Below are positions 21,357 to 33,800 of a DNA stretch of 64,000 nt, one piece after another. Origin of the DNA: Hydractinia symbiolongicarpus (lineage: Eukaryota; Cnidaria; Hydrozoa; Anthoathecata; Hydractiniidae); assembly GCF_029227915.1 (NCBI RefSeq), contig NC_079880.1, forward strand, positions 16,820,001 to 16,884,000, read 5' to 3'. How positions within the stretch are numbered: position 1 is the first letter of the stretch; every line of letters starts with the position of its first letter. The notes under the pieces were generated by a model. The model worked only from the letters and a program-made list of their open reading frames with translations. It had not been told where the DNA came from and made no database searches. Made by a program: the position numbers and the translations under genes.

Positions 21357-23410
21357 GTAAAGACCTTGTTGTTGCTGACCTTGAGTTAGCAGTTAGGCGT
21401 TATCAAGCTTGTAATACTCACAAATTTTTGGAAGTTTGGAGGACTATCACTTCAAACCAGTATATTCTAGACATAATTGAGCATGGGGTTAAAATTGAAT
21501 TTATTAGTGTCCCAGTGTCATCTTACCACCCAGTGAAGTTTTCACAAAAAGATTGTATAACTATAAGTAAGGAAATTCAACAACTTTTACAAAAGAAGGC
21601 AATCCAGCAGGTACAAGCAACAAATAACTGTTTTCTTTCAGGTATATTTATTGTCCCTAAAAAAGATGGTAGCTCAAGAATGATTATCAACCTTAAACAG
21701 TTAAATAGATCTGTCAGATATCGCCATTTTAAAATGGAAACACTGCAAGATGTTTTATGTCTTATCAAACCAGGTGTTTGGATGGGAAGTATTGACTTAA
21801 AGGACGCATACCACAGCATCCCTTTTCATATTGACTTCCAAAAGTTCTTAGCTGTTTCTTGGGATGGACAATTTTACCAATTTCTAGCTTTACCCTTTGG
21901 ATTTGGTCCAGCTGTTAGGATCTTCACCAAAGTTCTTAAAGCACCCTTTAAAGTACTAAGAGGGGCAGGTCATGTATCTGTTGTATATATAGATGATTCT
22001 TATTTGCAAGGTGATACTTATGAATCATGCCAAAGAAACATTACGGCAACTGTCTCACTTTTGAGCAGCTTAGGATTTACTGTACATCCAAACAAGTCAA
22101 TTCTTGTGCCTACCCAATGTATGATGTTTTTAGGGTTTGTGTTAAACTCTGCTCAGATGACAATAGCCTTAAGCGAGGAAAGGGTCATAAAATTAAAGTG
22201 TCTATGTAAGGACTTGCTGTACATGCATCACCCCACAGTTAGGTTTGTTTCCAGGGTTATTGGAACATTAGTTTTTGCCTTTGATGCCGTGAAGTATGGC
22301 AAGTTACATTACAGGTCCTTGGAGACAGATAAGAATCTAGCACTCAAACTAGGCCATGGAAATTTTGATTCAAAGGTTTTTATTTCAGAGTTTTCTATTA
22401 AGGATTTACAGTGGTGGCTCACAATGGCTCAGTTTACCAGACCTATACAATTGCCTAAAATTGATCTTATTTTATCCTCTGATGCTAGTCTTCAAGGATG
22501 GGGTGGCACTGACGGAAACTCTCTAATAGGGGGGCGTTGGTCTGAAGGAGAATTACCTGAGCATATCAATACTTTAGAGTTGTTGGCTGCATTTTTTACA
22601 CTCAAAGCCTTCTTGAAAATAAGACATTATAGACATGTTCAGTTAAGATTGGATAACACCACAGCTGTGGCCTACATAACAAAGATGGGGGGCCTTCACT
22701 CCATTGCTTGTAATAAATTGGCTGTTGAAATATGGGAATTTGCTAGAACATGTGATGTTTGGTTATCAGCTTGTCATATACCTGGTGTATTAAATACTAT
22801 AGCTGATTATAAATCAAGACAATTTCAGGATAACATTGAATGGTCCTTGAATGTAAAACAATTTAACATAATTTCCGACATTTTTTGGAAATTTGATATT
22901 GACCTTTTTGCATCCAGACTCAATGCAAAATGTGAGGATTATTTTTCTTTAAGACCTGATCCAGATGCTAAAGCTGTAAATGCCTTCGCTCAGACCTGGT
23001 CGAATTTAAACTTTTATGCCTTCCCACCATTTAATTTGATTGGAAAAGTTCTTGCAAAGATAAATATAGATCAAGCCACAGGCATTCTTGTAGTACCTTT
23101 CTGGTCTTCGCAGTCTTGGTTTTCTCAAGCAATTAATATGTTATACAGGACACCTGTGTTATTTCCTCCTTCATCTAGATTATTGTTTCTACCGGGAACA
23201 AAAAGACAACATCCTCTACACCAAACCTTGTCGCTGCTCATGCTGCCTGTCTCCGGGAATCGTTACAAGGTAAAGAGCTTCCATCAGACACTGTCGATAT
23301 CATTGCAGCATCATGGAGAGAAGGTACCCAGAAACAATACTCGGGTCCAATCAGACGATGGATACAATATTGCACTGGGAGGTCGATTGATCCCTATCAT
23401 CCAAATGTGA
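21350..23410 (+). CDS. DIRS reverse transcriptase / RNase H / methyltransferase-like polyprotein
   Basis: 686 codons, unbroken. The RT domain (about residues 70-260) has GSSRMIINLKQLN, the SIDLKDAYHSIPF motif A, ALPFGFGPA, and the catalytic YIDD. The RNase H region (about 370-490) has LSSDASLQGWGG, a TLELLAAFF helix and LRLDNTTAVAYI, matching its D-E-D pattern. The C-terminal segment (about 515-640) with DIDLFASRLN and FYAFPPFNL resembles the Dam-methyltransferase-like region of DIRS elements. The start ATG overlaps the end of gag. The recombinase frame overlaps the last 230 bases. Confidence 0.92.
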   Translation: MVGKDLVVADLELAVRRYQACNTHKFLEVWRTITSNQYILDIIEHGVKIEFISVPVSSYHPVKFSQKDCITISKEIQQLLQKKAIQQVQATNNCFLSGIFIVPKKDGSSRMIINLKQLNRSVRYRHFKMETLQDVLCLIKPGVWMGSIDLKDAYHSIPFHIDFQKFLAVSWDGQFYQFLALPFGFGPAVRIFTKVLKAPFKVLRGAGHVSVVYIDDSYLQGDTYESCQRNITATVSLLSSLGFTVHPNKSILVPTQCMMFLGFVLNSAQMTIALSEERVIKLKCLCKDLLYMHHPTVRFVSRVIGTLVFAFDAVKYGKLHYRSLETDKNLALKLGHGNFDSKVFISEFSIKDLQWWLTMAQFTRPIQLPKIDLILSSDASLQGWGGTDGNSLIGGRWSEGELPEHINTLELLAAFFTLKAFLKIRHYRHVQLRLDNTTAVAYITKMGGLHSIACNKLAVEIWEFARTCDVWLSACHIPGVLNTIADYKSRQFQDNIEWSLNVKQFNIISDIFWKFDIDLFASRLNAKCEDYFSLRPDPDAKAVNAFAQTWSNLNFYAFPPFNLIGKVLAKINIDQATGILVVPFWSSQSWFSQAINMLYRTPVLFPPSSRLLFLPGTKRQHPLHQTLSLLMLPVSGNRYKVKSFHQTLSISLQHHGEKVPRNNTRVQSDDGYNIALGGRLIPIIQM

Positions 23411-24248
23411 AAGATGTGTTAATACACCTTACTGAATTATTCAAAGGTGGGTCTGGATATAGTGTTTTATGTACAACTAGAAGTGCTATTGCTTCAGTTG
23501 TTTCAATCAGTGGTTACAGTTCTCTTTCAGAGCATCCATTGATAAGCCGTTTTATAAAAGGAGTTTTTAATATAAGACCAAGTACCCCCAAATACTCTTT
23601 AATATGGGATACAAATGTTCTTTTGACTTATTTAAAGTCTCTTAGTCCTAACAAAGATTTATCCTTTAAGGATATTAACATCAAGCTGGCTTGTCTCCTT
23701 ACTATTTTAGCAGATCAAAGAGTTTACAGTGTCCATAATATATCTGTTCCGTATATAGATTTGACAGACGATATGATGCTATGTCACTTACCTGGCTTGC
23801 TTAAAACAACACGGCCTAAAAAGACTGATAGGACCTTGATGTACAGGGCATTCCCTTCTGACCCTGATTTATGCCCACTCCAATGTACCAAAGCCTACCT
23901 GTCAAAAAGAGAACAATTGATATCTAAGGAAATTGCTCCGCTTTTTGTAACTTTTGGGAAACCTCATCATGCTGCCTCTAAGGATACACTATCAAGATGG
24001 ATAAAATCAGCTATGACCTCAGCCGGTATTGATACCAGTGTTTTTTCCCCAGGCAGCTGTCGTCTGGGAGTAAAGCAAAAATTACCGGGGTACCTCTAGA
24101 TGTCATTTTAAAGTATGGCACTTGGAGTAGGGATTCTACCTTTTATCGTTATTATTGTAGAGATGTTATTGGTAGTGTGACAAGTCTTCATGATCTTGGT
24201 GCCTCGCTCTTGGACTCAGTTATGGAAGCGACAAGTCATGAATCTTAG
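23179..24248 (+). pseudogene. DIRS tyrosine recombinase with a C-terminal frameshift
   Basis: The frame is open from 23179, upstream of any ATG, with recognisable recombinase N-terminus (DIIAASWREGTQKQYSGPIR) that overlaps the RT end in another frame. It must therefore be reached by frameshifting, reinitiation or splicing. The core runs to SPGSCR near 24063, then a 1-base shift moves it into the frame ending TAG at 24246-24248. That frame still encodes VPLDVILKYGTWSRDSTFYR with the nucleophile-type Tyr. The usual His of the S-P-H-S-x-R motif is Gly here, also suggesting decay. Normal role: integrating the circular DNA copy. Confidence 0.85.
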
Positions 24249-24393
24249 TTTGCGTTCTTTTTAACATTTACATACTGATTGTAACATTATATTGTTAAAA
24301 GAAGTTTGCTCAGTTATTCAAATTTTCTTTATCTTATCCTTCTCACCCTTTGTTTTGTTTTCACCACACTCGCTGGCCGCGTTTATGCTTTGA

Positions 24394-24512
24394 AGTCTCA
24401 TACTCTGCTTGCGCAGAAGATTGGGAAATAAAATTGAAGGATTAATCGAGTACTTACGTATGATGATTGATCCAGATTTTATTTTCCAAATCTTCTGCGT
24501 AAGCATGAGGGT
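24394..24512. repeat. DIRS internal complementary region
   Basis: Its first half (CTCATACTCTGCTTGCGCAG...AAATAAAATT) is complementary to the left end, and its second half (ACTTACGTATGATGATTGATC to AAGCATGAGGG) to the right end. In DIRS models this splint brings both ends together to make the circular intermediate. It therefore also fixes the true ends of the element. Confidence 0.88.
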
Positions 24513-24590
24513 GCCCTGCCCTCCCTGCCCTATGCCTTTTTGGCTTTAGCAGGTACACTCGGCCAGCGAGTCACGTTCTGTCTTCAAAGT

Positions 24591-24679
24591 AGGATTTTGG
24601 GTTATCGAGCTTCGCTCTCACCCTCATGCTTACGCAGAAGATTTGGAAAATAAAATCTGGATCAATCATCATACGTAAG
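24591..24679. repeat. DIRS right inverted terminal repeat and terminus
   Basis: 24591-24656 is inverted relative to the left repeat; the internal complementary region extends the match to CGTAAG ending at 24679. Confidence 0.85.
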
Positions 24680-24803
24680 CACCACGTAGGGCACAAATTT
24701 CAAAGTCGGGCGGTAAAACCAGAAAAATGCTTTTGCCCGACCTTGTGCGGAACAATGCAAGTGCAGCCAAACATAGCTATAGCTAGATCAGGACCACTTG
24801 TTG
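24680..24803 (+). promoter_or_regulatory. Residual 5' leader of SDAD1 next to the DIRS end
   Basis: Only about 124 bases separate the DIRS terminus from the SDAD1 start codon. They contain a hairpin-like GTCGGGCGG...TTGCCCGAC and no TATA-like box I would defend. The native promoter must be here, inside the DIRS element, or upstream of it. Confidence 0.35.
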
Positions 24804-27800
24804 ATGATGAGTTCCAGAAATCGTAACAACCTTCCTAATAACCTAGCGCAATTGCAGAATCTAATTAAAAGAGACCCAGAATCTTACAGAGAAGAATTTT
24901 TGCAACAATGGCGCCATTTTCAGTCAAACCTGGAAATTTTTAAGTTGGACCCGTCGAAGCCATCAGAAGTTGTATCAGATATATCAATGTTTATAGCTCA
25001 GGTAACTTCCTCAGGCGATTTTTTAAAAAATTATTTCTTGGCTCACAGACCTGTTCTGCCCGGATAATGAACATCGGCCTGATTAAGTACGGCAGCTTGC
25101 ACCGGTTAAGAACAGGGCAGAAAATACATAATCAGGGCAACATAATCAGGACAGGCCGGCTTATTACTCAAAAAATATTATTTGGCACTTATAAAAGGGA
25201 CATATAATGAGGGCAGGCCAGTTTATATACGACAGTGCAATATTATTTCTCATTTATTATAGAACGAACATAATCGGGGCTTATGTATGACACAGTCAAA
25301 TATTATTCGAAACTTATAGAACGAACGTAATCGGGGCCGACCGGCTTATGTATGGCATTTTTCTATTATTTCTCACTTATTATAGAACGCACATAATCGG
25401 GGAAGGCCGGCTTATGTATGACAGTCAAATATTATTCCAGACTTATAGAACAAATATAATCGGGGCCGACCGCTTTTATATCATTCGTCATCACTTCTGA
25501 CAAGCGAATAGCCCTGGTGACAAAGTTGTTGTTGCTCTCAAATGAAACGAAATTTCGCGGCAAATACTAAATTTTGGGATTCGCAAGTTTAATAACTTTT
25601 CAAACTTAATTTCCGCAAAAAGAATAATTTAGGTTCCGTGAAATTTAGTTACTTCAAAGTATATTATGCTGAAATGTATTTACTACAAGATTAGTTTATA
25701 CTAAGAATTACGTCGAGACTTTTTTCTTCCGTCATGTCTAGTTTTTAGGGGTGTTCTAACTTCCAAGAATGTTTAATTCACAAAAGTTCGAAGAAAATGC
25801 CAATCACAGCCTGCCTGGCCAGCCATTATATCAGCGTTCATAATCCGGTCACCACTACATAACCAGTGCAAAAAAAACATAATCGGATCATGTGTACATA
25901 ATCCGGCTGTTCCGGTTGTAAACAGGCCGTTTTCGCAATCTGGGCAGAACAGACCTGCTTAGTGGACCTTAAAGGGGACCTCCCACCTCAAAGATAGATA
26001 TCTATCTATATCTTTTCTTCGAATATAAATAATTTATAGATCAAAGGTGAAATCTATATTATAAATTCATATGCATCTGTCTGTCAAGCAAAACAGTAAC
26101 CGCAGGAGACACATGAAATGCGGTAAATAAAGGACGGACGAACCCTTGAATTTGTCCACTGACTAGGTTAACAATTTTTTCTTGCACTGACATGAGACAG
26201 CGTAAATTGCGTGAAGCTGAACTTTTAAAAATATAGAAATGCTTGTTACTTGCACTGCTATAGTTTGTCAGATTCCTACCTTGTTTTAGCCTGGCGTCTT
26301 TTTATTGAGATAAACCTTATCAATAATTTCCTAATATGCTATGAGGAGTGAGAGTACTGCGTTGACAGTACAGGATCTTTCCCCGATCGGATGACTGTCC
26401 CTCGATCGGAGTAAATCATCCGATCGAGTGAGTGCGCAACCACCCAATCGGGAGATACCTACCTGAATCGGGTGAGTATTTTTCTTGCTTAAAATTGCTT
26501 TTTAAAAGGGCAAGCCGCTGGCCAAAAGTGCAATATAATTTTTGTTTACATAGCTAAGTCATAAACTTATTTTGTGCTGTTTCACCGATTGATGATTTCT
26601 TGAGTTGAGTTGGAGTGACTACATGGTGCATATTTTCAGTCTAGGTTGCACATGTTGAGGCTCTAAAGCTCATTTTAGTTTATGTGCTTGGGGTTAGTTT
26701 AGTAAGAAGCCAGTATAGCAAGCTATATAGAGAAAAATGTGCTTATTTTTTATCATATCTGACACAAAATATATAAGAGAAATATTGATATCTTTTACAA
26801 ACTTTACCGCCAGTTATGACTCACTCAATCAGGTGGTCATGAAAAATTCCCCCCGGGTCCGACTCACTCGATCGAGTGGTTTACTTAATCGAGGGACACT
26901 CAACTGATCGGGGGAAGATTCTGTACTGGTTAATAAAGGACATTATATCGGGTGAGATTAACCAAGAAAACTTTGTATTTGTCACGAGGCTAAGGAAAGT
27001 TATAATTGATCATGTAAAGGTGTGGTTCTGTAGGACCAGGGGAAGCAACATTGTGGCTTCAAATATTGCATTAAAATGACATAGAATTTACACATATATT
27101 CTTATGCTAGGAATATAAGAACCCAAACCTTAAATAATCGGATCTAAATAATTGGGTATAAAACTAAAACAACCCAAGACAAAGTTTGCCTTAAGACAAG
27201 AACATTCTTGTCAATCTCGTTCTCGCAGCACCTGTTTTATTTTTCTATTTTGGGACGGCGAGATGAACATCTCTCTGTCTGGATGTAAAAAGGAGAAGGT
27301 GCTGGGAATGAGATTGGAAGTTATGTTTTGACTACTGGGCTGAAAAAAGCTTTGCAAATAATAACTATTGACATTTATTTAAAACGAGTGCACTAAATTT
27401 TTGAGAATATTGTGGCTAAAAATTCTAAATCAGGAAATTATATCTTTCTAAGATAGTTAACTCCTATATATACGGAGGTGTGGCACTCAAGGACTAAAGT
27501 ATGCTGATATCAGCAGCAAAAATCTGAAAATCATTAGGCAGAACCACAATTTTTCAAAATTACCCAGGGTTCCTTGACGTTGTCCATCATATTGGCTAGC
27601 GCTGAAACTTTTGAACAAGACGCGGTTGGAAGCTAAGGAATCGTGGCTTCGCACTGAAGACATGCAAAGAAATGCCATGAGTGGTTCAAGGGAAAGAAGA
27701 GGAAGTCTTAAGTAATTTTTTTTCATTGGATTTGCAAGAATTTCAGGTACCCCACAATGAGAAGTAAAGAACAGAAACGCCTTTCTGATGTCTGATGATG

Positions 27801-30800
27801 AGGGATGGTCAGATCTGGATAATATTTATTTTGTGATTTTAGGCTACCTATAGCCAGCACTCCAGGGGCACATTTGTTACTAAATAATTAAGTGATAAAG
27901 TACAAGAGCTAAATATATTTTTATGTAGCTAGCTGCACAAAAGATTTTTCAAGGCATTCTGTCATTTTAAATAAAGATGGCTACCTGCTAGCTATTTGGA
28001 CCTTCCATAACAGTGAACAGTCAAGACTTCAGTATATAGCTAGTTAGGTATGCAAGGCATTGCGTGTTGGTTAAATATGTTGCCACGACAAACAGAAACC
28101 TATATTTCATAAATAAATTTCTGCAAATGTTCAGGTTTTTTTTATTGAACGGAAACCTATTTTTCATAAATAAATTTTTGTAGATTTTCAGGTTTCTTTT
28201 ATGAAATAACAAAATTTGGGAAAGTAATATTCACTTGAAGCGGAAAGACCTAAAGTCTCTGTCCAGGTTAAGACTTAGTAAAGGGTAAACTGTGTCACAC
28301 GGAGGACACTTGTGTAATGTGTTACAAATCCAGTGGAGGGCTTATAGCATTAAAGTTATAATACTTTTTTTATAAACCAACATTCACAGGACTTATGATG
28401 AAGCCTATTGTTACTACTGCAAAGCAAATACAGTCATTTTGCATAATAAGTTCCTGTAGATATTCAAAAATTAATTGTGAGTGGTACCAGGCTGAGCGAT
28501 TAGTGCAAGAAACGTGTTGCAGATCCAGGTGGACAAAAAAATAACTTTCTAACCACTTTGTATTTATACGGCATAAAATTTAGATTATGTATTGGCACTG
28601 TGCTTTAGAAGCACATTCCCACTTTCTCTGAGCTAGATAAGGTATTTAGTCCTAAACCTGGGACACATTTTATCTGTTTGAATTATTTTGAATCCTGAGA
28701 ATCACTTTTAAATGTTTTCTGTGCACATGGCTTGTCAAAATTGATATGCTGTCAAAAACAGTTTATCAGCGTCTCCAAAAATGGCTAAATTCAGGAACTC
28801 AGAAACTATGATAGTAGCAAACTTTTTTGGGTTCATTTCATCAAACCAGTCTAAAAACATATAATACTAAGTTTCAAGTCATTATTTTAATTTTTACTGA
28901 AGTAATAGGACTTTTACTTAGTATAGTTTTAGCATAGTTTTTTATACTGCTGACACCAAAATGGCTGCAGGGACTAATCGGTTTGAAATTAATTTATAAT
29001 ATTTTAGTAACAACCTTTTTCTCTTTATGTGTTTTTATTTTCCTGCAAAAGTTGTTGCATAGATTATGTATATAAACGAAAAAGTTATTGTGCGACATGG
29101 ATGTTAAACCTCCAGCGAGAAATTTGAAAACTAATAAATGACAAAATCGCAAAAGTTTATTTTAAAAACTTTTAATTTTTGTTAATGTGAAAGTAATCCA
29201 CTTGAAAAGGTTTCTGAGGTTTTTTATGAAGAAATCTTCCATATTATATTACCCATATGGGGTAACTTGATGAATAATGAATTTTCCCACAGGTGTTCTA
29301 AAATATGTGTAATATAATTTTAAAAATGTGATGTAATTTTCCTCAAGTTTTGACTTTTAACCCAGCTAAAAATCTCAGCCTTGTCCTTTCCATACTTAGT
29401 CTAGCTAGCTATAGCAAAAAAGTTTAATATTCAAACTTGACCTATTTTACTGAGTATTAAGTAATTAATAAATGCTACTTTAATCCTAAATCTATAGCTA
29501 TAGGGTAGCTAAGTTACCCGTAAGAACAACATCAAACAACGTCGAGGCTGTTCTCTTTTGTAAACAAAACCAGTGGTATTTTTGTAATAAGTACCAAATT
29601 TTATGTGTGCATTTCTTGCTCTTATAGGTGTAACCAAAGTGCCCTGTATGTAAATCCTAAAAATTTATGTCATTGGCCCACTCTTTACGAATGACACCAC
29701 GTAACAAGGAAACCGTGCTTTGCTATTTCCCCTAACATATACCGACATTTGGTTGTGATATATATCAGAATTAATTGTCTTTAAAAGCCTTTTTTATATG
29801 CACGTTCCTGTTTAGTATCAAGCTGTCGAGCTGTTCGCCATGACCCTTTGCACTTTTGATTTTGGGAGGACGTTCGTCTGTTACACACCATCCAAACATC
29901 AGAAAGTGAAAAACAACCCTGAGGATTTGGTTGTCACTTTAATAGTTAGCAATTGTTCAGGCCTCGTCAGGAAGAAAAATGCCGGCGTGCTAGCTTCTCA
30001 CGTCATGATACTTCTTAATAATTTTGAGGCGTGCATTGTTCGCTCGGCATAATTTTCAATGGCGTGCGATGGCGTGTGCTCATTTTTTTTCATTTTTTTT
30101 TCCGAATAATCATAGAACTCGCAACAGCAACACTAATTTAGCCATGTTTTGAAAAGCAGGTAATTTGTTGCGACGAAACTAAAATGTGCGATGCGTTCAT
30201 TATTCATTATTTTTGAAAAAAAAAATATGTGACGTAGCAACAGAACAAAGAAAAATTATAAAACATGCAAGTTACAGTCATAAAACTCTTTCAGTTAATA
30301 ACTTTTTTGTAAATATTTTTTTAGAGGTAAATATTTTTTATTTTTATATTTTTCAAAAAAATATATCATTAAACATTAAACTGTTTTTTTCCCTCACGTT
30401 ATTATTGTTGCTTCGATCTTAAAACATTTCCCCTAAACAAAACAATAACAAGCTTTGTGACGTCCTGTTTCTATGGCGACGTTTTAAAACTATGCAGATT
30501 GTTGTCCGAGTTGTAAGGCAATGATTGTTGAAAAGTATTCAGAAAGCACAGTCTGCATGTGGCAATTGATCACCATAACTATAATTAGATATCATGCTGA
30601 CTCTGTGCTTGCGAAAGAACATGCTGGAAGTGATTTCTGCGAAAGAACATGCTGGAAGTGATTTCATATAACGAAAGTAGCGAAAGCATATGATTTAAAA
30701 AAGTAAAAGACGGAAAAGTTGAACTTTAAAATTTATTTAATAATTTCAAAAGAGCAACTAAATTAAAAAAAATTAAATAATGAATTAAAATTAATGTCTT

Positions 30801-33800
30801 TGTTTTTCTTTAATATAACTCGCAAGTAACATGATATATATTTTTAAAGATTTACTTGCGAGTAGTTTAATTATTGATTACTCTCATTTATTTTACTCGC
30901 ACTCGCATTGTACTTTCACTCTGAATTATTTTACTCACATTTATTTGTACTCGTACTCTCAAGGATGTGTAGCTTTACTCGCGATCGGCACTTTATATTA
31001 TTCCTGTGCGCCTTCATTGAACAGAACATTATTTATTTTGGTGTGCGATTAGCGCACACCTGAGGTATTTAGTGTTTTTTTTGGTGTGCGAAGATCGCAC
31101 AGGAACATTCAAACATGGCGTGTGTGGGCATGTGCGCGTGCGATCGCACGCCATTCCTGACGACGCCTGATTGTTCTGAAGGATATATAACTTATTGACT
31201 GCAGAAAAACAATGTCGTTCTAATTAATTATTGTTATAATCTCCTCTCTGATATTTTTTTTCTAGGAAATTAACATTAAAAATCTAATATATATATGTAT
31301 GTTAAAGCAATGTTACTTTTTAAAAGCAGAAGATATTGTGTTTTTTTCCCACACTTATTTGGCATTTTTTGTCTGTGTAAATCGTAAGTTGCATTATGTA
31401 AGCAAATTCGCTTTTTGGAATGCAGGGTTTTTAAAACCATATATATATATCAGATATAAGAAAAGTTTTTTTGAGATTTATTAGAGATCCTCTTTAAAAA
31501 ATAGCCAGCTAGTTAGCTAGCGTATACCAGCCTAATTACGTAGATCTAAACAAGCAGCTCTAGCGATGATCTGCCAACTCCGCTCGCCACATAACTTCAT
31601 GGTTTTGGCTATAAGCAATCCTTTGAAACAACTTGGCAAAAATGCTGGTGAACAAGGTGGGCGTTTTGTGCAGGGTGGAACAGAAAAATATTTTATTTCA
31701 TTTTATTTTATTTTATTTCCGTGATTTACGTCTGTGATGTGTTTTTCCAATGTGAAATCCACTGGAATTATTTCTTAGTCCTATGTTATGTATTTTCTCC
31801 CATAAATATATTATAATATAATTATTCATTAATTCCGAAACATTTTCATGCATTTTCAGCCTTGTGAACTCACATCAATTTTGGCATTGATTGCTGACCT
31901 TAGGGCTGAGCTACATTGATCCAAGGACATGTTTTTTATGCAGCCCATGTGTGCCAGGGTCGGCATGCTGAGAAAAAAAAATTTATACCGACCTTGTTTC
32001 AAAGGATGTAGAAAAAAGGTAAGAAAAAGTTGTCAATGAATAACATGCCTGCAAAAGATATTAGTTGAGATAAATTTTGTAATTTAAATCCCCAGAGTAA
32101 AGGAGAATATATTGTGTGCCGACCTGTAAATTGCCTCTAAATTGGCTTTGCTAACCTCATTTTTACTGTAGGTCTGCAATATTGTACCGGCTTTTGGCCG
32201 CTGATGTTGGCACTATCGTGCGGACATTCAGTACTTTGGATTCACAGGGCTGTATTTTACAGTAGTATTTCTAATTTTAATACAGCTCAAATATAGAAAG
32301 GGTTGAGATTGAAGGATTTTAGACGCCAATTTTGTATGAAATGTAAAAGAACTGAAGTGTTTCATTTTGTCCAATCAAATGGTTTTATATTCTTAAACAA
32401 AGCCAAAAATTTTGATTTGAAGAAATGCAGTATATACAGTTTGAATGTAATCTGTCATGTACAAGCTAATACCAAACCTTTGCATCTTCATGCAGTCACT
32501 AAATTTTTGTTATATAATTTAATCCCTTAAGAGATTTGTGAGTTTATATTTGCAAGTTTCCAAACAATGCTTTTACAAAGAAGTATTGTAGCAATTATTA
32601 TAAAGCACATGATTAAGCGAAAAAAAAAATTATTTATGTGATAACACGAATTAGCTACTTTCGCTAAAATAGTTATAATGCAAGTGAAAATCAAGACAGA
32701 TTATTATTGTCGTAACACCCTCCTTTGTTATGATCTATATTATAATACCCGTATGTGGTTATCTGTCACAGTGGCAAGAAACACGAAATGCGGTTAATAA
32801 AGGACGGGCGAATGTGGATTTATCCACAGGCAACCGACTAGTTGTTATATATTTTTAAAAAAATGCTAGTGAAAACCTGATGCTGCAAGACTTTCGAGGA
32901 TATCATCCATACCATTTAGGAAAAATTATAAAAACAAGGTAGAATATGCTGGTCGTAACATCCTCCTCTGTTATGAATTTTAAATATATGATTTTAATGC
33001 TGCAAAAGACTTTGAATATTGTCAACTAAACTATATATAATCCATAAAAACATTTTGCACATAGATTTAAATTTTTTTATAAGACTGCGCAAAAAACATT
33101 AAATTATCACTAAAAAAATTTTAAAAATTAAATTTTCCTTTTTTTAAAATTTTTTTAAATTGAAGGAGAATAACTTTTGCTGTATAAATTTCAAAACAGC
33201 GAAAGTATAACTTGTTGCATAAATTTCACCACAGCACTTGCTGTTTAACTTTTTAAAACAAAACAGGCATAATCTGTGTAACTTTCAAAACAGCACAAGA
33301 ATAATTCTTGCTTTTTAACTTTCAGAACTAACAAAACAACTTATAAAAACAAGTTTCTGCATGCAAGTATATTTATCTTTTCACCTTGACAGCTAGTTAT
33401 GTTTAAATTTATCCAAAACATTATCCTAACATTTTTTTTAGTAAGACAGATTATTACTTTTTTCCTTCGCAACAAAAAATATTAACTGCGTCCCTGATGA
33501 GTAAATACAAGGGAAAATATTTTTGTCGCAACACCTCTTCTGTTGTAGGCACAGTCATTAAGAATTCAAAATCGCACTCTTGACATCATAGAAACAAGAC
33601 TAGACTGAAAACAACAAAGGAAGCGACAATGCTTTCTTAGTCAGTATATGTGAGTAAATGGTTTTGTAATCAACATAATAGAAATACTTTCCTGCTGAAA
33701 CTACTACTGTTTTTATTTTTTTAAATATTTTATAATAATGAATCAAAATGCACTATCATTTTTGCTGTTGATACAAAGGCAGCAATTTACCATGAATAAG

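Larger units (their letters stand above)
19882..24679 (+). mobile_element. DIRS-type tyrosine-recombinase retrotransposon, full structure, frameshifted
   Basis: It has gag-like, RT/RNase H/methyltransferase-like and tyrosine recombinase ORFs in DIRS order. The ends are inverted repeats (19881-19944 and 24591-24656). An internal complementary region at 24394-24512 is complementary first to the left end and then to the right end through CGTAAG at 24679. This is the hallmark of DIRS rolling-circle replication. Gag and the recombinase are frameshifted, so this copy should not move by itself. It lies 125 bp from the SDAD1 start codon, in the same orientation. Confidence 0.9.

Noticed and set aside
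31605-32010. Inverted 14-bp ATCCTTTGAAACAA pair as a transposon
   Set aside because: Too short, with no flanking duplication or extension of the match.
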